Below are positions 32,376 to 40,289 of a stretch of DNA of 64,000 nucleotides, in pieces. A program made the translations under genes and the position numbers. The stretch is taken from the NCBI GenBank assembly GCA_963783245.1, contig CAWAMS010000005.1:169234-233233 (forward strand). Reading direction: 5' to 3'. The notes under the pieces are model-generated. The model worked only from the letters and a program-made list of their open reading frames with translations. It was not told the origin of the DNA and did not search any database. Each line of letters begins with the position of its first letter. Position 1 is the stretch's first letter. Source of the stretch: Bog-473 sp963783245 (GTDB lineage: Bacteria > Actinomycetota > Acidimicrobiia > Acidimicrobiales > RAAP-2).

Positions 32376-32435
32376 GGAGGACGTTCAGCCCCCTCGCCGA
32401 TCGATACGCTCCATGAGCATTCTCCCGGCCCCGAC

Positions 32436-33440
32436 GTGGGCCAACGAGCCTGGAAGGGGACGTCATGGCGGCAGAGGACAGACGGAGGCCGGCCTCGCCG
32501 CAGCCTCCCACCGCCGCACCCAACGCTCCCACCGCGCCCACCAGCGCCGGCCGCGCCGGCATCAACCAGGCGGCCCCGGACCGCGCTCCGCTCCGGGGCG
32601 GGCACGGCAACGTCGGCGCCGGGAGCCCGCCGCGCCCCACGCGCCGTGCGCCGGCGAGCCCATAGGAGCGGACCGTCGTCCCCCGACTCGGGGGTGGTCG
32701 TCACCGGAGGGGCCTCGGGCATCGGCCTGGCCACCGCCCTGGCGCTCGCGCAGGTCGGCCGGGCCGTCGCGATCTGGGATCGGGATGGTGCCGCAGCCCG
32801 ACGGGCCGCCGCCCGATGCAGCGACGAGTACGGCGTGCGCGGGGTCGGCCTCAAGGTCGATGTGACCAGGACCAGCACCTTGAAGGCCGCCGTCAGGCGG
32901 TCGCTGGCCGAGCTCGGTCCTCTCGGCGGTCTGGTCCACGCAGCCGGGATCGGCCGGCCCGTCCCGGTCACCCTCATCGACGACGCCTCATGGGACGAGG
33001 TGCTCGACGTGAACCTGCGCGCCGGGGCCACCGTGACCAAGGAACTTCACCCGGCGCTTCTCGAAGCCAATCCCGGGTCGGCGATCGTGTACATCTCGTC
33101 GATCGAGGGCTTCGTGGGCGATCCTCGCCTGCCTGCATATTGCGCCTCCAAAGCCGGGCTGCTCGGGCTGACGCGGTCCGCCTGCGCCCTTCTCGGCCCG
33201 GACGGCATCCGGGTCAACTCGGTCTGCCCGGGCGCCGTCGAGACCCCCCTCCTCGCGCCGTTGCTCGCCGTCCCCGGGGCGAAGGAGAGCCTGATCACGC
33301 GTACGCCGCTCCGGCGTCTGGCCCAACCAGAAGACATCGCATCGGTCGTGCGGTTCCTCCTCTCCGACGAGGCGGCCTTCATCACGGGAACCAGCATCGT
33401 GGTCGATGGCGGTATGACCGCGGCCGGTCCTCCGCTGTGA
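32436..33440 (+). CDS. SDR family oxidoreductase (start uncertain)
   Basis: The SDR fold starts near 32693 with VVVTGGASGIGLATALALA (NAD(P) loop TGxxxGIG). GLVHAAGIGRPVP and the catalytic YISSIEGFVGDPRLPAYCASKAG (Ser, YxxxK) follow, ending in GTSIVVDGGMTA. About 250 residues is normal, so the first 85 in the open frame (from GTG 32436) are Pro/Arg-rich and doubtful. ATG 32465 in another frame has the better ribosome site (GGAAGGGG) and would need one base change to join. Its stop overlaps the GTG of the glucosidase gene as GTGA, so the two are coupled. The substrate is unknown; a sugar is plausible. Confidence 0.85.
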   Translation: MGQRAWKGTSWRQRTDGGRPRRSLPPPHPTLPPRPPAPAAPASTRRPRTALRSGAGTATSAPGARRAPRAVRRRAHRSGPSSPDSGVVVTGGASGIGLATALALAQVGRAVAIWDRDGAAARRAAARCSDEYGVRGVGLKVDVTRTSTLKAAVRRSLAELGPLGGLVHAAGIGRPVPVTLIDDASWDEVLDVNLRAGATVTKELHPALLEANPGSAIVYISSIEGFVGDPRLPAYCASKAGLLGLTRSACALLGPDGIRVNSVCPGAVETPLLAPLLAVPGAKESLITRTPLRRLAQPEDIASVVRFLLSDEAAFITGTSIVVDGGMTAAGPPL

Positions 33441-35032
33441 GCGGCGACGGCGATCGGTGGTGGCGGGGCGGGGTCTTCTACCAGATCTATCCGCGCTCCT
33501 ACGCCGACGCCAACGGGGACGGGTACGGAGATCTCCCCGGCATCATCGGGCGTCTCGACTACCTGGCCGAGTTGGGAGTCGCCGCGTTGTGGCTCTCCCC
33601 GGTGACGGTCTCGCCGAACCGTGACTGGGGGTACGACGTGTCCGACTACTGCGACATCGACCCCGACTTCGGCACACTCGAGGACCTCGACACCTTGGTC
33701 AGGGAGGGCGAGGCGCGCGGCATACGGATCCTGCTCGACCTCGTCCCCAACCACACCAGCGATCGGCACCCTTGGTTCGTGGACGCGCGCCGCGGTCGCG
33801 ACGCCGAACACCGGGACTGGTACGTCTGGGCCGATCCCGCACCGGACGGAGGCCCACCCAACAACTGGATCAGTGTGTTCGGCGGCTCGGCCTGGGAGCT
33901 CGATAAGGCCAGCGGCCAGTACTTCCTCCACAACTTCGAGATGGAGCAACCGGACCTCAACTGGTGGAACGGGGACGTGCGGGGGGCCTTCGATGCGATC
34001 GTCCGGTTCTGGTGGGACCGGGGGGTGGCCGGCTTCCGGATCGACGTCTGCAACATGATGATCAAGGATGCCGAGCTGCGGGACAATCCACCGGCCACTG
34101 AAGACGACCCCCTCGACCAGCAGCTCATGGGCGTCAGGCCCGTCTACAACAGCGATCGCCCCGAGGCCCATGACATCCTCCGGCATTGGCGATCCATCGC
34201 TGATACCTATGACCCACCGCGGTTGCTCATCGGTGAGACCAACGTGGAGCGCCTGGCGACCCTCATGGAGTTCTACGGCAACGGCCACAACGAGTTGCAC
34301 GGCGGGTTCAACTTCGTCTTCATCAATGCTGCGCTCGAAGCCGGCGCCATGCGGGCCATCGTCGAAGACGTGGAGGCCACGCTGCCCGACGGGGCCTGGC
34401 CGCTGTGGACGGGCTCGAACCATGACATCTCGCGCCTGGCCACCCGGTGGGCAGGGGCCGACACGGCCAAGGTGCGCTGCGCCCTCATGATCCTGCTGTG
34501 CCTGCGCGGCACGCCCTTCCTGTATCAAGGTGACGAGATCGGCCTCACCGACGGTCCGATCGGGCAGGCAGATCTGCGTGACAGGGTCGGGATCCGATTC
34601 TGGCCGTTCTACAAGGGACGAGACGCGGAACGGACGCCGATGCCCTGGTCGTCCGGGCCGGGAGGCGGCTTCAGCGACGACGTCGAGGTACGCCCGTGGC
34701 TCCCCATGGCCGACCCTGCTCCCTGCAACGTGGAGGACCAGGCGGCTGACCCGGACTCGGTCCTTTCGTTCACCCGGCGGGCGATCGCACGGCGCAGGGA
34801 CAACGAGGACCTTGCACTCGGCTCCTACCGAACCCTTCCGTCGCCCGCGCACTCCTGGCTCTTCCGGCGCGGTCTGCGTTCGGTCGTCGCGCTCAACATG
34901 GCAGATACCGCGACCGGGTTCACGGGGTTGACCGGTTCGATCACCCTGGCCACCGATCGGGCGCTCGAGGGCACGGCCGTGGAGGGAACGACCACCCTGG
35001 CGCCGTGGAGCGGGGTCGTCGTCGAGTCGTAG
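33437..35032 (+). CDS. GH13 alpha-glucosidase (oligo-1,6-glucosidase type)
   Basis: The 531-residue enzyme starts at GTG 33437, overlapping the SDR stop. GH13 regions are all visible: GVAALWLSPVTVSPNRDWGYDV, DLVPNHTSDRHPWF (region I), GFRIDVCNMM with the nucleophile Asp (II), LLIGETNVERL with the acid/base Glu (III) and TGSNHDISRL (IV). The opening WWRGGVFYQIYPRSYADANG is typical of alpha-glucosidases and sucrose or trehalose isomerases. It should hydrolyse alpha-glucosides such as maltose, isomaltose or trehalose-like sugars. It has no signal peptide, so it acts in the cytoplasm on imported or stored sugars, perhaps with the SDR next to it. Confidence 0.9.
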   Translation: MSGDGDRWWRGGVFYQIYPRSYADANGDGYGDLPGIIGRLDYLAELGVAALWLSPVTVSPNRDWGYDVSDYCDIDPDFGTLEDLDTLVREGEARGIRILLDLVPNHTSDRHPWFVDARRGRDAEHRDWYVWADPAPDGGPPNNWISVFGGSAWELDKASGQYFLHNFEMEQPDLNWWNGDVRGAFDAIVRFWWDRGVAGFRIDVCNMMIKDAELRDNPPATEDDPLDQQLMGVRPVYNSDRPEAHDILRHWRSIADTYDPPRLLIGETNVERLATLMEFYGNGHNELHGGFNFVFINAALEAGAMRAIVEDVEATLPDGAWPLWTGSNHDISRLATRWAGADTAKVRCALMILLCLRGTPFLYQGDEIGLTDGPIGQADLRDRVGIRFWPFYKGRDAERTPMPWSSGPGGGFSDDVEVRPWLPMADPAPCNVEDQAADPDSVLSFTRRAIARRRDNEDLALGSYRTLPSPAHSWLFRRGLRSVVALNMADTATGFTGLTGSITLATDRALEGTAVEGTTTLAPWSGVVVES

Positions 35033-35060
35033 CCCGCCCCGGCCGAGCCGGTGCCCCCCT

Positions 35061-36488
35061 CTACTCGGTGCTCGACGAGACCCGGCCCACCGTCTGTGCT
35101 GCATTGGTGGTGGCCGCGTGGGCATTGGCGGCGTTGCCGCAGTCACGCAACTGCTGGTAGCGGTTGGCGTACATCACGCTATCGGCCCGCGTGATCAGAT
35201 CCGCCAGCGAATCGTCGGTCTCCAACTCCGCCAGCCCGAAGGCGACCGATGCTTCCTCGGTTGCCGCCAGGTCCCCGTTGATGCGGGCGAACCGTTCTGC
35301 CGCATCGTGGACGTCGAGGGCGGGGAATCCGCAGACGAACTCGTCGCCGCCATAGCGCACGACGAGGTCGTAGGAACGCACATTGGCGCGCAGGGTGTCG
35401 GCGATCTTGCGCAGGAGCTGGTCGCCGGCCAGGTGGCCACGAGTGTCGTTCCGGGCTTTGAGGTTGTTGACGTCGACGAAGGCGAGCACGAACGTGTCGC
35501 CGGTCCTTCTGGCCCGGGTGATCTCGTGCTGCAACTCCATCATCCCCGCTTCACGCCGATAGGCGCCGGTCAACCCGTCGATCGACGACTCCACCCGCTC
35601 GACGGCCGACACGACCCGGTCCAGACGGGCCGCGGCACGGTCGGACTTGGCATGGAAGCGGTCGCGGGCGGCCGCAGAACGGTCCTGCCTGGCCAGTACC
35701 CTTGCGGAGGTCATCTCACGGTCTGTCCAGCCCTGGCCTTCAGGGTGCGCATGGGCCGCTTCATCGCGCGCCCGGGCGCGGGCGTCACGCTCCGCCGCCC
35801 GGGCATCACGCTCCGCCGCCCGTGCGTCCCGCTCCGCCGCCCGGGCGTCACGGGCCGTTGCCCGGGCGTGGCGCTCCTCAGAGAGCGCTTCATGCTCTTG
35901 AAAAGTCGCCGCCGCTTCGCGCGCACCCACGCCATGTGCACCGGGCCTGGCGTGGCCGACCCGGGCCGCCGGAGTCCCCCTCATCTCGTCCCGGTGCTGG
36001 CGTTCAATGGCCTCGCTCACCGTGGCGGCCAACGCTCCGCCGGGCGTCACGAGGTTCTCCGGCCGGGTCGCCGGGCCCCAGTACAGCGTCAAGGCACCCC
36101 AGATCGTTCCCTCCCGCAAGAGCGGCACGGCGCGCGCGCCGACGGCACCGTGTCTCGACATCTGCTCGGCCAGATCCGAGCCCGTCAGGCCGCGTCGTCC
36201 CGACCCGTCACCTTGCGCCGCCGTGCAGGTCTGACAGCATTCCCAGGTCGGCCCGGTCTCCTCACTCAATTGGAAATCATCGAGGATGCAGGCCCACTCG
36301 GCCGAACCCGTCGCAGAGAAGAACCCGAAGGGATCCTCCCTGACGACGATGGAACACGCCAAAATGTCCGTGAATTCCGCACATTCTCGACACAGGGCAG
36401 AGAGCATTCCGGCCAGATCGGCACCGGGGCGCGTTCCTTCCCCGCTCTCTTCGACACTCCTCCCACCACTCACCACGCGGTCTCCCAT
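35061..36488 (-). CDS. GGDEF diguanylate cyclase with N-terminal GAF-like domain
   Basis: The 475-residue soluble protein (from ATG 36488, MGDRVVSGG; the start is tentative) has a GAF-like sensor with several Cys residues (FTDILACSIVVRE, TGPTWECCQTCTAAQ). An arginine/alanine-rich helix with four 7-residue repeats (AERDARA) follows, then a GGDEF domain. The motif RYGGDEFVCGFP is intact, and an RxxD inhibitory site (RSYD) lies five residues upstream. It should synthesise cyclic di-GMP with feedback inhibition. The CxxC cluster could bind a metal or sense redox. It is convergent with the GH13 gene, with 28 bases between stops. Confidence 0.85.
   Translation of the reverse strand: MGDRVVSGGRSVEESGEGTRPGADLAGMLSALCRECAEFTDILACSIVVREDPFGFFSATGSAEWACILDDFQLSEETGPTWECCQTCTAAQGDGSGRRGLTGSDLAEQMSRHGAVGARAVPLLREGTIWGALTLYWGPATRPENLVTPGGALAATVSEAIERQHRDEMRGTPAARVGHARPGAHGVGAREAAATFQEHEALSEERHARATARDARAAERDARAAERDARAAERDARARARDEAAHAHPEGQGWTDREMTSARVLARQDRSAAARDRFHAKSDRAAARLDRVVSAVERVESSIDGLTGAYRREAGMMELQHEITRARRTGDTFVLAFVDVNNLKARNDTRGHLAGDQLLRKIADTLRANVRSYDLVVRYGGDEFVCGFPALDVHDAAERFARINGDLAATEEASVAFGLAELETDDSLADLITRADSVMYANRYQQLRDCGNAANAHAATTNAAQTVGRVSSSTE
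35782..35865 (-). repeat. Four 21-bp repeats in the GGDEF linker
   Basis: GCGTCACGCTCCGCCGCCCGG repeats four times with few changes, encoding the seven-residue DARAAER units of a charged helical connector between sensor and cyclase domains. A whole number of seven-residue steps keeps the helical register. Confidence 0.9.
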
Positions 36489-36624
36489 CACATGCGCCAA
36501 AGATGCCGACTCATCCGAATGGACTACCTCCCGAGAGGTAACCGAGACACTACAGGTCTTGGGAGGGCGCGCCATCTCGCCGTGCGCGGAGAGCGCCCGG
36601 CAACACGACCTCGCAATTCCCCCG

Positions 36625-37117
36625 CTACCGGGGAGCGAGCTCCTCCAGCCGTTCGGAGTACTGCGGGGTGTCGATGTCGTAGGCCCACATGACGAGCGCG
36701 TCCTCACCGGTCACCGGGTAGTAGTTCTTGCGCACTCCCACCGGCGCGAAACCGAAGCGGCGATACAGCGTCTGCGCCGGTTCGTTGTTGGTCGCCACTT
36801 CCAGCGAGAGGTGCCTGACTCCCAAGGGAAGCAGCGTGTGGATCCCGTCAATGAGGAGCGTGCTCGCAACGCCGCGCCTCTGGTAGGCCGGAGCGGTGGC
36901 AATCGTGGTGATATGAGCCTCGTCACCGACGATCATGAACCCGATATAGCCCGCAACCTCGTTGCCGTGCCAGGCGGCGCGGTACAGCCGACCATGGCGC
37001 AGGGCGAGCTCGGATTGGAAGACACCCGACGCTCCATGGCTCGGGGAACACGACAGCCTCGATCGGCAGCACATGCCGAAGATCCCTCCGCTTGAGCTTC
37101 TCGATGCGCAGCTCCAT
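36625..37117 (-). CDS. rimI: Ribosomal-protein-alanine N-acetyltransferase (RimI), one frameshift
   Basis: ATG 37117 begins MELRIEKLKRRDLRHVLPIE and AVVFPEPWS, the conserved RimI start. The frame then breaks around 37035 and continues as VFQSELALRHGRLYRAAW and the acetyl-CoA site TIATAPAYQRRGVASTLL, ending with TLYRRFGFAPVGVRKNYY, typical GNAT motif B. About 163 residues in total fits. It acetylates the N-terminus of S18. It lies 10 bases downstream of tsaB, as in most actinobacteria; tsaD should be next but is not there. Confidence 0.88.
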
Positions 37118-37127
37118 TGCGAAGCCC

Positions 37128-38387
37128 TCAGCCCGAGGTGACCCGTGCGAAGTTGCTCTTCGCATCGGCCTCGCGCATGTAGAGGGGAACGACGAGCCGA
37201 GGATCGAGCGGCGAGGCCCCCGCCCCGATGAGCTCGGCCGCCCGGTCCGCAAGGGTGAGCGGAGGAGGGAACCCGAGTGCATCCGTGAGGCATACGACAC
37301 CTGGTACTTGCCCGAGAACCTCTGCGTAACGCTGCACCCCGTCGCCAACAGCCACGATGGGAACACCTCCGAGATCGAGCAACGCTCCGGCCAACTGCTT
37401 GGGCGAGAACAGCTGCGAAGCGATGACATCCTCCGCCTCGCGCCGGTCGTGGCGCAACTCACGCACGGAGGCAAAGACCTCACCTCGCCGGGCGTCGATC
37501 GCCGCCAACACAGTGCCGTCGTGGCCCTGCTCGATCGCGGCCCGGGTGAGGATGTCGAGGCTCGAGAGCCCGATGATGCCGATGCCCAGCGCCTGAGCCA
37601 GCCCCTTGGCTGCGGCAACCCCGACCCGAAGCCCGGTGAAGAGGCCCGGGCCCAGGTCTACCGCCACGAGGTCCAGGTCGCTCACCCCCAGCTCGAGCCG
37701 GGCCAGCACATCCTCCAACGCCGGGATCAGGGTCTCGACGTGTCGGCGCCGCCCGCTCAAGGTGAATGCCGCACGGGCGCCGTTGTCGGTGCGTGCGGCC
37801 ACCCCGATCGTCTCGGTTGCGGTCTCTATCGCCACGATGTTCACTGATGCAGCCCCAGCCGAGCGCAGCGACAGCGCGCGTGCTACTTCCTCCGCCCGTC
37901 CGGACCAACGCCCGCGACCCGAGATGCTGATCGTGCGCTTTTGCTGGTCCACCCCGTCGGAGGCGACATCGGAGCTCGGATCGGGCAGCTCGAGCAACAC
38001 GTCGAGCGCATCGTCACCCAAGGCCGGTGCAGCGAGCTCGCCCCATTCGACGAGCGCGATGGCCCGCTCCTCCACCAATTCGGCCAGCGCGAGCTCGACC
38101 ACCTCACCCGGTCCGCCCGTCCGGTAGACGTCGGCGTGGATCAGCGTTGTCACGGTCGCCGACTCGGCGCAGCGATACTGGCGCACCAGTGCAAAGGTGG
38201 GACTTGTCACCGGGCCCTTCACTCCCAGTGCGGCCGCGAATCCCTGTGCGAACGCGGTCTTGCCGGCCCCGAGATCGCCCATCAAGAGGAGGACGTCCCC
38301 CGGTGCGCAGAGCGCGGCCAGACGACCTGCCATGTCCTTGGTCGCGTCCGGGGAATCCGATGTGACGACCAGCGGCCAGCCGCTCAT
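37128..38387 (-). CDS. tsaE-tsaB: TsaE and TsaB (tRNA t6A37 synthesis) in one frame
   Basis: Residues 1 to about 175 are TsaE: GDVLLLMGDLGAGKTAFAQG (Walker A), SPTFALVRQY and DVYRTGGPGEVVEL. From GTG 37844 the frame is TsaB: VNIVAIETATETIGVAAR, RRHVETLIPALEDVLA, VDLGPGLFTGLRVGVAAAKG. Both act in threonylcarbamoyl-adenosine formation at tRNA position 37. No stop lies between them. The TsaB codons read GTGAAC, so a GTGA stop/start overlap could have been erased by one base. Separate genes would be tsaE 37845-38387 and tsaB 37128-37844. ATG 38387 overlaps the stop of the uracil-DNA glycosylase gene (ATGA). Confidence 0.9.
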   Translation of the reverse strand: MSGWPLVVTSDSPDATKDMAGRLAALCAPGDVLLLMGDLGAGKTAFAQGFAAALGVKGPVTSPTFALVRQYRCAESATVTTLIHADVYRTGGPGEVVELALAELVEERAIALVEWGELAAPALGDDALDVLLELPDPSSDVASDGVDQQKRTISISGRGRWSGRAEEVARALSLRSAGAASVNIVAIETATETIGVAARTDNGARAAFTLSGRRRHVETLIPALEDVLARLELGVSDLDLVAVDLGPGLFTGLRVGVAAAKGLAQALGIGIIGLSSLDILTRAAIEQGHDGTVLAAIDARRGEVFASVRELRHDRREAEDVIASQLFSPKQLAGALLDLGGVPIVAVGDGVQRYAEVLGQVPGVVCLTDALGFPPPLTLADRAAELIGAGASPLDPRLVVPLYMREADAKSNFARVTSG

Positions 38388-38956
38388 CGGGCCATGAGCC
38401 TCTTTGCCCGGACGAGGTCGGCGCGCATTTCGGCCATGGCCTCTCCCCCGGCGCGGAGCACGTAGGCCGGGTGGTACGTCGGCACGAGGTGGCCGGCTCG
38501 GAACGGGTACACCGATCCACGCAGCTGGCGAATGCCGTCGGTACTGCCGAGCAAGAGACGGGTGGCGAAATTGCCCAAGGTGACGACGACCGAAGGATTG
38601 ATGTGGGAGATCTGCTGTTCGAGATACGGCTGGCAGGCTTCGATCTCCGGCGGTGCGGGGTCCCGGTTCTGTGGAGGCCGGCACTTCACCACATTGGCGA
38701 TGTAGCACTGGGACCTCGAGATCCCGATCTCCTCGAACATCAGGCGGTCCAACAGCTTGCCCGAACGGCCGACGAACGGTTCGCCGGCCCGGTCCTCGTC
38801 GCGGCCCGGAGCCTCGCCAACGAACAGCAGCGCCGCCTCGGGATCCCCCACCCCGAACACGACCTGCGTCCTCGTCTCGGCCAATCCACACCGGGTGCAC
38901 GCGCACGCCGTGCTGCGCAACTCTTCCCAGGTCGGTCCGGCCCCGGCCGGCGTCAT
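38384..38956 (-). CDS. Uracil-DNA glycosylase, family 4 (Fe-S type)
   Basis: The 190-residue enzyme excises uracil from DNA. The N-terminal CACTRCGLAETR holds the first CxxC ligands of a 4Fe-4S cluster. Later cysteines are in SQCYIANVVKCRPPQNRDP. The catalytic motif is FVGEAPGRDEDRAGEPFVG, and the uracil-binding end is LVPTYHPAYVLR. All match family 4 (UDGa-like) rather than Ung. ATG 38956 (MTPAGAGPTWEEL) is chosen over an implausible upstream extension. Its stop overlaps the tsaE start. Confidence 0.93.
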   Translation of the reverse strand: MTPAGAGPTWEELRSTACACTRCGLAETRTQVVFGVGDPEAALLFVGEAPGRDEDRAGEPFVGRSGKLLDRLMFEEIGISRSQCYIANVVKCRPPQNRDPAPPEIEACQPYLEQQISHINPSVVVTLGNFATRLLLGSTDGIRQLRGSVYPFRAGHLVPTYHPAYVLRAGGEAMAEMRADLVRAKRLMAR

Positions 38957-38996
38957 CGCGCGTTCCTCATTCGCCTGGACATTCGCCTCGTCGCCT

Positions 38997-40289
38997 TCAG
39001 GGGATAGGCGGTGTGATGCTGCCGCCGGTGGGCTCGGGCGCATTGACGACGACCCGAGGGACCCTCGGTCCGATGCCGCAGAGGATCTCGTAGCTGATCG
39101 TACCCAACAGGTCAGCCCACTCGTCGGCCGTGATCTCCTCGTCGCCCTGCCGACCGAGCAGCACCACTTCGTCACCCGGCTGCACCGAGCCGTCCTCCTC
39201 GCAGTCGACCACGATCTGGTCCATGGTCACCATGCCGGCCAAGGGCCGGCGCTTCCCGCCGATGAGCACGCTGGCGCCTTTGGCAAAGAGTGCCCGCGGC
39301 ACCCCGTCGGCGTAGCCGATAGGCACCGTGGCCACCACGGATCGCTGTGGCAACGCCCGGAGGCGCCCGTAGGAGGGCCGTTCTCCCTCGGCCAGGGTAC
39401 GGACCGAGACCACCCGCGCACGGAGCGACAGCGCCGGGCGCAGCACCTCGCCCCCCGATGCCGTCGAGAACGCCGCGTCGACCGCTGCGCCGGGAAGGTA
39501 CCCGTACAGCCCGATACCGCACCGGACCATGCCGTAGCGAGCCTGCGGATACAGGATTGCGCCGGCGGTGTTGGCGGCATGGATCACGTCGGGATGGATG
39601 TCCTCCCGGGCCATTTCGTCGATCGCACCATTGAAGAGCGCGAGCTGCCGGAGGGTGAACGAGCGGTCCTCGGCACTCTCCCCGTCGGCCACCGGGAAGT
39701 GGGTCCACAGCCCCTCGAAGCGCAGGAGGGGGTCGTCGGCGATGGCGCGCAGGAGTGCCGGCACCTCGGCCGGCGCCGCGCCGACCCGGTGCATCCCAGT
39801 GTCGACCTTGATGTGGACCGACGTCCGTTGCCCCAGCATCCGCGCCGCCCGGGCGAATTGCCCGATGCCCTCTGCGCTGTAGACCGTCGGGGTCAGCCCG
39901 TAGGCCATGGCCGCGTCGACCGCCTCGGGGCCGCACTCGCTCAGCAAGAGGATGGGGCCGTGCACCTTGTGCAGGCGCAACTCGACTCCCTCGTCGACCA
40001 GGGCCACGGCGAGTCCCAGCGCACCTCCGGCCAGAGCGGCCCGGGCGACGGCGACTGCCCCGTGCCCGTACCCCTGTGCTTTGACGACCGCGCACAGCCT
40101 GGCCGGGCGCACCAGATTCGACAGCACGCGTGCATTGTGGGTGACGGCCGCCAGGTCGATCTCGGCCCAGGCCGGTCGCGACCGGCTCTGGGGCGTCGCT
40201 GCCTCACCGACTTCCGTCACCTTGGGGGCCTTTGGCGCCGTTGGACCGTGCACCCCGGCTTTCAACCGCTTGAGTGTTCCGTCAGCCAT
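38997..40289 (-). CDS. alr: Alanine racemase
   Basis: The PLP enzyme makes D-alanine for peptidoglycan. The 430 residues include an N-terminal extension of about 35 residues, then AWAEIDLAAVTHNARVL and the PLP-lysine segment AVVKAQGYGHGAVAV. Here the usual KADAYGHG/KADGYGHG reads KAQGYGHG, with Asp replaced by Gln. IKVDTGMHRVG and the C-terminal RCGIGLYGYLP and MVTMDQIVVDC (carboxylated Lys and Tyr region) are normal. ATG 40289 overlaps the nnrD stop by eight bases, so alr is translationally coupled in the cell-wall cluster. Confidence 0.93.
   Translation of the reverse strand: MADGTLKRLKAGVHGPTAPKAPKVTEVGEAATPQSRSRPAWAEIDLAAVTHNARVLSNLVRPARLCAVVKAQGYGHGAVAVARAALAGGALGLAVALVDEGVELRLHKVHGPILLLSECGPEAVDAAMAYGLTPTVYSAEGIGQFARAARMLGQRTSVHIKVDTGMHRVGAAPAEVPALLRAIADDPLLRFEGLWTHFPVADGESAEDRSFTLRQLALFNGAIDEMAREDIHPDVIHAANTAGAILYPQARYGMVRCGIGLYGYLPGAAVDAAFSTASGGEVLRPALSLRARVVSVRTLAEGERPSYGRLRALPQRSVVATVPIGYADGVPRALFAKGASVLIGGKRRPLAGMVTMDQIVVDCEEDGSVQPGDEVVLLGRQGDEEITADEWADLLGTISYEILCGIGPRVPRVVVNAPEPTGGSITPPIP

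Noticed and set aside
32465..32665. A separate 66-residue ORF starting with a good ribosome site before the SDR
   Set aside because: More likely the true N-terminus or leader of the SDR displaced by a base error than an independent gene; composition is Pro/Ala-rich with no family.
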